This document shows, one piece after another, positions 1 to 5,655 of a stretch of 8,688 bases of DNA; positions within the stretch are counted from its first letter, which is position 1; the number at the start of each line of letters is the position of its first letter. This stretch comes from Flavipsychrobacter sp. Lineage in GTDB: Bacteria; Bacteroidota; Bacteroidia; Chitinophagales; Chitinophagaceae. Both the position numbers and the translations under genes were made by a program. The notes under the pieces are model-generated. The model was given only the letters and a program-made list of their open reading frames with translations. It did no database searches and was not told where the DNA came from. The stretch spans positions 1 through 8,688 of the forward strand of contig JAJNBR010000110.1 of assembly GCA_021156265.1 (NCBI GenBank), written 5' to 3'.

Positions 1-1032
1 TCCCTGCCAGCGGTCTGCGTTAGCGCGCGCTTTTTGAATTACCAGGTCTTCCTTCCGTACAAACTCGGTAGCAGATGCCAGCGCCGATGAACCGCTCTGA
101 TTAGGCACCACTACCAGTGGTGTCTCCTGCAAACGTTTCAGCACGTCATCCTTAACGGCATAAGTACCGCCATAAACAGGGCGAGGGTCTTTATCGTAGC
201 CTACATCAGCGCCTACGAAGAAACCTGCAACATTTTTCTTACCACCTTCTACTTTTTTGCTATACAAAGGACCTGACAACGTAAAGTTACCCAGGTTATG
301 GCCGTAGCCATCTACACCACGCTCCAGCAGCACGCTTCCGCGCAGATCTTTTGCGATACCTTTTGTAGTAATGTTCACCACACCACCGATCGCATCACCA
401 TATTTTGCAGACAGACCTGAAGTGATCACGTCCATCTGGTCGATACTGTTTTGAGGAAGGTTGATACCAGCACGGCCGCGCACCTGCACACCGTCGATGA
501 TATAAAGAGTACCGTCTGAACGCGCACCCTGTATCCTCAAACCGTCAGAGCCGGCATACACGCCACCTACAGTTGAAGCTACGCCCTCTGTAGTACGTGT
601 CGGCATTTTTTCAATTTCTTCCGATGTCTTCGACTGGCGACCATCGCCAAATGGGTCGATCAACGGAACCTTGTACTGGATCACCACAACTTCATTCAGT
701 TTGTTGGCATCCAGTTCCATTGCCACGTTCACCAGGGTGTTCTTATCTGCACCCACAATAACGTTTGATGTAAGACTCGTCTTATACGACTGGTAAGTCA
801 CCTTTACCGTATAACGACCGGCAGCAAGGGGCTTCACGAGGTATTTTCCTTCCTCGTCTGTTACGCTACCCCCTTTCACAAGATCCCCTTCCAATACCTG
901 CACAACGGCACCGATCATGGCTTCTTTCTTCTCATCCACGACGGTTCCCGTAATAGCGCCACTTTGTGCAAATGCTGTACCAGCAACACTTACAAACAAC
1001 AGCGCGAATAAATAACGTAGTTTACGTGTCAT
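1..1032 (-). CDS. TonB-dependent outer-membrane receptor, N-terminal part (3' end beyond window)
   Basis: The frame is open from an ATG at 1032 down to the window edge, giving 344 residues with no stop. Residues 1-22 form a signal peptide: basic MTRK, a hydrophobic core, then AFA before QSG. Residues about 26-108 are a CarboxypepD_reg-like beta-sandwich (start GAITGTVVDEKKEAMIGA), followed by LNEVVV (112-117), the usual Bacteroidota lead into the plug. The plug domain spans roughly 130-225, with RIQGARSDGTLYIIDGVQV (166-184) and SAKYGDAIGGVVNITTKG (208-225). The beta-barrel is only begun. Known family role: TonB/ExbBD-driven uptake of a ligand across the outer membrane. The substrate cannot be told from this part, and no SusD-like partner is visible, though one could lie to the left. 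It lies 132 bp downstream of the hydroxyacid dehydrogenase on the same strand, far enough to be its own unit. AGGAT just before the ATG is a weak ribosome-binding candidate. Family confidence is high. Confidence 0.93.
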   Translation of the reverse strand, partial: MTRKLRYLFALLFVSVAGTAFAQSGAITGTVVDEKKEAMIGAVVQVLEGDLVKGGSVTDEEGKYLVKPLAAGRYTVKVTYQSYKTSLTSNVIVGADKNTLVNVAMELDANKLNEVVVIQYKVPLIDPFGDGRQSKTSEEIEKMPTRTTEGVASTVGGVYAGSDGLRIQGARSDGTLYIIDGVQVRGRAGINLPQNSIDQMDVITSGLSAKYGDAIGGVVNITTKGIAKDLRGSVLLERGVDGYGHNLGNFTLSGPLYSKKVEGGKKNVAGFFVGADVGYDKDPRPVYGGTYAVKDDVLKRLQETPLVVVPNQSGSSALASATEFVRKEDLVIQKARANADRWQG

Positions 1033-1102
1033 ATCCTGCATTAAATAATTATTAACCAAATGAACGGTAAAGATAAAAACTTCTGTTAAAAGTAGTACCG
1101 CG

Positions 1103-1150
1103 CCAGATATTTTTTGTCAGATTATTGTTTGTTTTCCTTATATTATCTGG
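1103..1150. repeat. Inverted repeat CCAGATA / TATCTGG in intergenic gap
   Basis: In the gap between the dehydrogenase and the receptor gene, CCAGATA (1103-1109) and TATCTGG (1144-1150) are exact 7-bp inverted arms separated by 34 bases. The spacer is A/T-rich and on the minus strand contains AAAAAA rather than a U-tract, so it is not a convincing intrinsic terminator for the dehydrogenase. It could be a split regulator-binding site or a loose mRNA structure upstream of the receptor gene, or chance. Nothing else recognisable lies in 1033-1164; I found no full -33/-7 promoter there. Confidence 0.25.
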
Positions 1151-1164
1151 TCGGAGTATATAAG

Positions 1165-2106
1165 TTACGCCGCTATGACAATTTTGTCTAATAGCACCTT
1201 GCTCATCTTGTATAGCGCCTCAAAGCTATACCCGGCGATATGCGGAGTAACGATCACCTGAGGCATTTTTATTATTTCTTCAAACATCGCCCGTAGTTGC
1301 TCGTTCATATTATGAGGCGGTTCCTGCTCAAAAACATCAAGACATGCACCGGCTACTTTCCCGGTTAAAAGCCCGTCCAATAAGGCTTTCGAATCAACAA
1401 CAGCGCCTCGGGAAGTATTTAAAAGTACGAACTGTTTCTTCATCTGCTGCACAAAGGGATTGTCAAAATAATGTAATGTGTCTGCCAACAGGGGGACATG
1501 AAAACTAACTATATCTGCATGCTGAAAGATTGGATTAAGATTGTCACATTTTATCACATATGACGGAAAATTGTCTGCATCATACTTGTCATAAGCAAAA
1601 ATATTCATGTCAAAATTCTGCAGCTTTCGCGCAAAAGCACGACCAGTATGGCCAAAACCAATAATACCGATGCTTTTTCCTTCCAACTCCACGCCCCGGT
1701 TCTCCTCGCGAAGCCACTGGCCTAGTTTCACCTCCAGATTGCTGAAGTGAATGCGCCTTTGAAGACTAAGCAGCATTCCAAGCGCGTGTTCTGCCACAGC
1801 GTTACTATTCCCTTCAGGACTGCTGTGACAGGCTATACCCTTTTGAGTAGCGTAAGGCACGTCGATGACCTCCATGCCAGACCCCATCCTGCCTATCCAT
1901 TTCAGCAAAGGCGCTGCGTCTAACAACTTTTGATCAAGCTGCAAACGCGTAGATGTAATAACGCCGACACAATCTGTTATAAGTCGGAATGCCTTTTCCT
2001 GCGTGATCTTTTCTTCGGTCACGCATTCATAACCGGCATTGGCGAGTCCCTTTATCAGGACATCGTGCACGGGAGCAGCGATCAAAACTTTTCCGGAGCC
2101 TTTCAT
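1165..2106 (-). CDS. D-2-hydroxyacid dehydrogenase (NAD-dependent; SerA/PdxB superfamily)
   Basis: 313 residues, complete. The Rossmann domain has GIIGFGHTG (147-155; GxGxxG at 150-155) with Asp173 at the end of the second strand, which favours NAD over NADP. The catalytic triad of the family is present: Arg233 (NTSRGAVVD), Glu262 (DVFEQEPP) and His289 (TPHIAGYS). The chain lacks the C-terminal ACT domain of E. coli SerA (about 410 aa) and the C-terminal dimerisation domain of PdxB (about 380 aa), matching the short forms common in Bacteroidota. Family members oxidise or reduce 2-hydroxy/2-keto acids; 3-phosphoglycerate dehydrogenase of serine synthesis is the most common assignment, 4-phosphoerythronate dehydrogenase or another substrate being alternatives. 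Its ATG overlaps the rsmA stop (ATGA, 2106-2103, minus strand), so it is probably translated by coupling with rsmA. No serC lies beside it. The class is secure, the substrate is not. Confidence 0.93.
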   Translation of the reverse strand: MKGSGKVLIAAPVHDVLIKGLANAGYECVTEEKITQEKAFRLITDCVGVITSTRLQLDQKLLDAAPLLKWIGRMGSGMEVIDVPYATQKGIACHSSPEGNSNAVAEHALGMLLSLQRRIHFSNLEVKLGQWLREENRGVELEGKSIGIIGFGHTGRAFARKLQNFDMNIFAYDKYDADNFPSYVIKCDNLNPIFQHADIVSFHVPLLADTLHYFDNPFVQQMKKQFVLLNTSRGAVVDSKALLDGLLTGKVAGACLDVFEQEPPHNMNEQLRAMFEEIIKMPQVIVTPHIAGYSFEALYKMSKVLLDKIVIAA

Positions 2107-2867
2107 GAAAAATATTGCTTGTGCAGTGCTACAAAATCGCCTACAGATAACTGCTCTGCACGCTTACCCATTATCGGGTCATTCAACGCCTCGGCTTGCA
2201 AAATACTCTTGAGTGCATTTCTCAGCGTTTTTCGGCGTTGGTTGAAGGCAGTTTTAACCAGAATAGTGAATTTCCTTTGATCGGTTATGCCGTGAGGATT
2301 TGAAAGATTTTTGAGCCTGATGACCCCACTTTTAACCTTAGGAGGTGGCGTAAAGCAGTTTTCGTGAACATCGAAAAGATATTCCACCTCGAAAAAAGCC
2401 TGCATCAATACGCTGAGGATCCCATAAAGTTTTGATCCCGGTCCCGATGCTACCCGTTGGGCCACTTCTTTCTGAAACATCCCGATCACTTCTTCCACTT
2501 GAGGCTCCCATTCCAGCACCTTGAACAATATAGGCGAGGATATATTGTATGGAAAATTGCCGATCACGCTGAATTTTTCTGTAAACGGCGCTGAGGCTTT
2601 CAATATGTCCTGCTCAATGATGCGACCCTGCAAATAAGGATATGTTTTTTGCAGGTAAACTACTTTCTCATTGTCTATCTCTATGGCCTTGTAATCTACA
2701 CCTTTCAGTTCGATAAGATATTTTGTGATGGCTCCGCCACCGGGACCGATCTCCAGGAGTTGCATATCTTCCTTTACATCGAGGGAAGTCACGATCTTCT
2801 TGCACATATTCTCATCGTGCAGAAAGTGCTGTCCAAGGCTTTTTTTTAGCGTATACGGTTGTGCCAA
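2103..2867 (-). CDS. rsmA: 16S rRNA (adenine1518-N6/adenine1519-N6)-dimethyltransferase
   Basis: 254 residues, slightly shorter than E. coli RsmA/KsgA (273). It transfers four methyl groups from S-adenosylmethionine to two adjacent adenines in helix 45 of 16S rRNA during small-subunit maturation in the cytoplasm. Motifs in order: N-terminal KKSLGQHFL (8-16); SAM-binding LEIGPGGG (38-45); acidic Glu63 (AIEID); QDIL (86-89); catalytic NFPYNIS (104-110); FTPPPKVKSG (172-181); FNQRRKTLRNAL (208-219); and RAEQLSVGDF (236-245) in the C-terminal helical domain. The start is TTG at 2867-2865: an in-frame TAA sits five codons upstream with no ATG or GTG between, and the next ATG (Met21) would delete the conserved KKSLGQHFL. 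Its stop overlaps the start of the downstream dehydrogenase by ATGA. A TAACTTTG box lies about 47 bp upstream. Codons 8-9 lie in a run of eight A. Identification is firm. Confidence 0.97.
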   Translation of the reverse strand: MAQPYTLKKSLGQHFLHDENMCKKIVTSLDVKEDMQLLEIGPGGGAITKYLIELKGVDYKAIEIDNEKVVYLQKTYPYLQGRIIEQDILKASAPFTEKFSVIGNFPYNISSPILFKVLEWEPQVEEVIGMFQKEVAQRVASGPGSKLYGILSVLMQAFFEVEYLFDVHENCFTPPPKVKSGVIRLKNLSNPHGITDQRKFTILVKTAFNQRRKTLRNALKSILQAEALNDPIMGKRAEQLSVGDFVALHKQYFS

Positions 2868-2913
2868 TAGAAAATATGATTAAAGGTCAGTCCGTTATGA
2901 AAAGCTGACAACA

Positions 2914-2921
2914 CAAAGTTA
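2914..2921 (-). promoter_or_regulatory. Candidate -7 box (TAACTTTG) for rsmA operon
   Basis: On the minus strand, 2921-2914 reads TAACTTTG, an exact match to the Bacteroidota primary sigma factor -7 consensus TAnnTTTG. It would give a leader of about 40 nt before the TTG start of rsmA. I see no TTG at the usual -33 distance (about 17-23 bases upstream), so only half the promoter is supported. Confidence 0.45.
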
Positions 2922-2952
2922 TGGTAACTGAACAACCTATTGTCGCGGCGTA

Positions 2953-2960
2953 TAAATTTG
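2953..2960 (+). promoter_or_regulatory. Candidate -7 box (TAAATTTG) for leucyl aminopeptidase gene
   Basis: TAAATTTG matches the Bacteroidota -7 consensus TAnnTTTG exactly and ends 17 bp before the ATG at 2978, predicting a leader of only about 10-13 nt. A TTG at 2940-2942 is just 10 bp upstream, too close for a normal -33 element. It lies about 30 bp from the opposing rsmA box, so the two divergent promoters may compete or share a regulator. Confidence 0.45.
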
Positions 2961-2977
2961 CAACGTAATTTGATAGC

Positions 2978-4414
2978 ATGGAATTTAAAATTTTGGCCAA
3001 AGCAGGCAAGAAAAACCAGTTGTTCATTGTAGATGAGGTATCAGCGCTGAAGCAAATAACCGATTTGGACGCAAATGAAATAAAATTCAGCTCGGCGGCT
3101 TTCAACAACGACCAATCTTACATTTCGATCAATAAGTACAATCGTTTTGTTTTTATTTTTTTTATTAAAAACAGGAAAACAGACTGGCAAACCGCAGAAA
3201 CACTCCGCAAAGGTGGCGCCGAGCTACAGGCATTAATGAACCGGCAAAAGCTCACCGACATCATTATCACCAACCTTTCGAAAAACACAAAAGCGGCTTA
3301 CCTGGTTGCACAGGGTATGGCTTTGTCTAATTACCAGTTTTTAAAGTACCGCAGCGATGCGAAAAAGCTAACTAATACCCTCAACGGCATATTCTTTACT
3401 AATCAGTCGATAACCGTAAAAGAAGTCAATGAGCTCAACACGATTACCGAGGCTGTTTACCGCGCACGCACCCTGGTAAATGAACCGTTGAATTATCTTA
3501 CAGCAACACAGCTATCTAAAGAGATCGCTGCGCTGGGAAAGGAAGCAGGATTTAAAGTAACCGTGCTGCAAAAAGCACAGCTGGAAAAAGAAAAAATGGG
3601 TGGTTTACTGGCAGTGAACCGTGGCAGCATTGAACCGCCAACGTTTACCATAATGGACTATACACCCAAAAAAGCCCTCAACAAAAAACCAATTGTGTTG
3701 GTAGGTAAAGGTGTTGTATATGATACCGGCGGCCTCTCGTTAAAGCCGACACCCGCTTCTATGGATCGCATGAAGAGCGATATGAGTGGTGCAGCGCTGG
3801 TAAGCGGAGCCATGTACGCCATTGCGAAAATGCAACTACCCTTACGAGTCATCGCACTGGTGCCTGCCACAGACAACCGCCCTGGCGAAAATGCCTATGT
3901 GCCGGGAGACATTATTACTATGTATAGCGGCACTACTGTAGAAGTACTGAACACAGATGCAGAGGGCCGCTTATTGCTTGGCGATGCACTGCATTGGGCT
4001 AAACGTTACGAGCCTGAACTGGTAGTGGACTTCGCCACCCTGACAGGCGCTGCATCGGTAGCCGTTGGCGAGCATGGCATCGTTTGCATGGGTACAGCGT
4101 CCGATAATGTGAAGCAAGCCTTCCGCGACAGTGGCTTCCGTCAGTATGAGCGGCTAGTTGAATACCCGTTATGGGATGAATATGGCGAGCAGATAAAATC
4201 AGACGCGGCGGATCTCAAAAACGTAGGCGGTCCGGCAGGTGGTGCTATAACAGCCGGAAAATTCCTGGAGCATTTTACCGACTATCCATGGATGCATTTC
4301 GATATCGCGGGCGTGTCTTTTTCGATGGCTAAAAAGGGCTACATATCTACAGGTGGAACGGCTTATGGCATGCGTATGCTGCTTGATTTTCTGTTGAACT
4401 ATGGAAAAGCTTAA
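2978..4414 (+). CDS. pepA: Leucyl aminopeptidase, M17 family
   Basis: 478 residues, a normal length for M17 (E. coli PepA 503). These cytosolic, usually hexameric, two-metal enzymes remove N-terminal residues from peptides. The N-terminal domain (about 1-150) is divergent; the catalytic domain holds every expected residue: Lys244 and Asp249 in VGKGVVYDTGG (242-252), Lys256 in LSLKP, Asp268 in MKSDMSG, and Asp327, Glu329 and Arg331 in the signature NTDAEGRL (325-332). These sit at a constant offset of 25-26 from E. coli PepA metal and catalytic residues. There is no signal peptide. The ATG at 2978 follows a TAAATTTG box and no alternative start looks better. A run of eight T (3156-3163) encodes part of a hydrophobic strand FVFIFFIK (57-64). 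It is divergent from rsmA and 17 bp upstream of pdxA; the two rightward genes may be cotranscribed. The symbol follows family membership; the DNA-binding role of E. coli PepA is not implied. Confidence 0.94.
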   Translation: MEFKILAKAGKKNQLFIVDEVSALKQITDLDANEIKFSSAAFNNDQSYISINKYNRFVFIFFIKNRKTDWQTAETLRKGGAELQALMNRQKLTDIIITNLSKNTKAAYLVAQGMALSNYQFLKYRSDAKKLTNTLNGIFFTNQSITVKEVNELNTITEAVYRARTLVNEPLNYLTATQLSKEIAALGKEAGFKVTVLQKAQLEKEKMGGLLAVNRGSIEPPTFTIMDYTPKKALNKKPIVLVGKGVVYDTGGLSLKPTPASMDRMKSDMSGAALVSGAMYAIAKMQLPLRVIALVPATDNRPGENAYVPGDIITMYSGTTVEVLNTDAEGRLLLGDALHWAKRYEPELVVDFATLTGAASVAVGEHGIVCMGTASDNVKQAFRDSGFRQYERLVEYPLWDEYGEQIKSDAADLKNVGGPAGGAITAGKFLEHFTDYPWMHFDIAGVSFSMAKKGYISTGGTAYGMRMLLDFLLNYGKA

Positions 4415-4423
4415 CTAATTTTG
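4394..4423 (+). promoter_or_regulatory. Candidate Bacteroidota promoter (TTG-N19-TAATTTTG) for pdxA
   Basis: TTG (4394-4396) and TAATTTTG (4416-4423) are separated by 19 bp, matching both halves and the spacing of the Bacteroidota -33/-7 promoter. The -33 half lies in the last codons of the aminopeptidase gene and the -7 half spans the gap after its stop. Transcription would begin about 4428-4430, giving a leader of only a few nucleotides before the pdxA ATG at 4432. It is the best-supported promoter in the window, though unproven. Confidence 0.55.
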
Positions 4424-4431
4424 GTTCATTC

Positions 4432-5520
4432 ATGCAACAACACACTGAAAAGCCGGTAATTGGGATAACTACCGGAGACCTGAACGGTATCGGCCCTGAA
4501 CTGATCGTCAAAACGCTTGCGGACAACCGTATCCTCGACCTGTGTACACCGGTAATATTTGCTTCCAACAAAGTGATCAATTTCTATCGCAAGATGGCAG
4601 GTGATATGCCGTTTAATTTTACGAGCACCAAAGACCTTACGAAGCTCAACCCCAAACAGGTAAATATATTTAACTGCTGGGATGAGGAAGTGCCTCTGCA
4701 GCCGGGTACTTTAACCGAAACCGGCGGAAAATATGCGATACGCTCACTGCAGGTGGCGACACAATGCCTGAAAGACGGCCAGCTGGACGCCATAGTGACT
4801 GCACCAATACACAAAAGCAATACACAGCTTTCAGATTTTCCCTATACAGGACATACACCCTTTTTCAAAGACAAGTTTGGCGCGAGAGATGTGTTGATGC
4901 TCCTGTACAGCGGCGACTTACGGGTTGGCCTGGTGACTGAACACGTACCAGTTGCGAAAGTGGCGCAAATGATCACCAAAGAGCTGTTGCAATCTAAATT
5001 TAACCTGTTGAGAGACAGCCTAATAAAAGACTTCGGCATCGATAAACCGAGGATCGCCATTTTAGGCCTTAATCCCCATGCTGGCGACAACGGCCAGATC
5101 GGTAATGAGGAACAAACCACGATCAAGCCATTTATAGAGCAATTACAACAGCAAGGTCACCTGGTATTTGGTCCCTATGGCGCTGATGCATTTTTTGCGC
5201 GAAGCAGCTACCTCCAGTTCGATGCCGTACTGGCCATGTACCATGACCAGGGACTGATACCTTTCAAGGCTATAGCTCATGGCGAGGGTGTCAATTACAC
5301 AGCGGGCTTACCGGTGATCCGCACCTCACCTGACCATGGCACAGCATTCGACATTGCGGGAAAAGGAATAGCCGACCCTTCTTCGTTCCGCGAAGCCCTG
5401 TTCCAGTGCATTGACCTTCTGCGTAAACGTAAGGAGCACGCCCTTTACACAGCCAACCCGATGAGAAGAGGCCGCATGGAAAAAGAAAAAGAAGGTGACT
5501 CCGTCAAAATAGAAAACTAA
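4432..5520 (+). CDS. pdxA: 4-hydroxythreonine-4-phosphate dehydrogenase (PLP biosynthesis)
   Basis: 362 residues (E. coli PdxA 329). In the DXP-dependent pyridoxal phosphate pathway this cytoplasmic, metal-dependent enzyme oxidises 4-hydroxy-L-threonine 4-phosphate with NAD; the product loses CO2 and is condensed by PdxJ. Motifs: GITTGDLNGIGPEL (11-24), AIVTAPIHKSN (120-130), YTGHT with substrate-contacting His141 (138-142), metal His171 (GLVTEHVPVA), metal His216 (GLNPHAGDNG), metal His271 (AMYHDQG), and the nucleotide-binding stretch GLPVIRTSPDHGTAFDIAG (292-310). The three metal histidines sit five residues after those of E. coli PdxA (166, 211, 266). Extra length lies in a segment near 58-95 and in a charged C-terminal tail (about 344-362, RRGRMEKEKEG). 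It follows the aminopeptidase stop by 17 bp, likely has its own promoter, and ends at a strong terminator. pdxJ is not in the window. Identification is firm. Confidence 0.96.
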   Translation: MQQHTEKPVIGITTGDLNGIGPELIVKTLADNRILDLCTPVIFASNKVINFYRKMAGDMPFNFTSTKDLTKLNPKQVNIFNCWDEEVPLQPGTLTETGGKYAIRSLQVATQCLKDGQLDAIVTAPIHKSNTQLSDFPYTGHTPFFKDKFGARDVLMLLYSGDLRVGLVTEHVPVAKVAQMITKELLQSKFNLLRDSLIKDFGIDKPRIAILGLNPHAGDNGQIGNEEQTTIKPFIEQLQQQGHLVFGPYGADAFFARSSYLQFDAVLAMYHDQGLIPFKAIAHGEGVNYTAGLPVIRTSPDHGTAFDIAGKGIADPSSFREALFQCIDLLRKRKEHALYTANPMRRGRMEKEKEGDSVKIEN

Positions 5521-5539
5521 AAAGTTTTATACGCATAAG

Positions 5540-5575
5540 AAAGCACCTGCCAAAACTGGCGGTGCTTTTTATTTT
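5540..5575 (+). terminator. Rho-independent terminator after pdxA
   Basis: AAAGCACC (5540-5547) pairs with GGTGCTTT (5561-5568); inside, GCCA (5549-5552) pairs with TGGC (5557-5560) around an AAAC loop, leaving one bulged T (5548). The 12-bp stem runs into TTTTTATTTT. It starts 20 bp after the pdxA stop and separates the aminopeptidase-pdxA unit from the downstream oxidoreductase. The left flank is not T-rich on the minus strand, so it appears one-directional. Confidence 0.9.
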
Positions 5576-5655
5576 GGCGCAAAGCATAATAAATATGCAT
5601 AATGGCAAACTTTTTATTGTTGATTGTATAACGGTCCAATAAAATATCAGTCATT

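Noticed and set aside
1068..1075. TATCTTTA on the minus strand as a -7 box for the receptor gene
   Set aside because: The final G of TAnnTTTG is missing and no TTG lies at the -33 distance.
1930..2280. 116-codon plus-strand open frame across the dehydrogenase/rsmA junction
   Set aside because: Both overlapped genes are firmly identified on the other strand, and this product has no recognisable domain.
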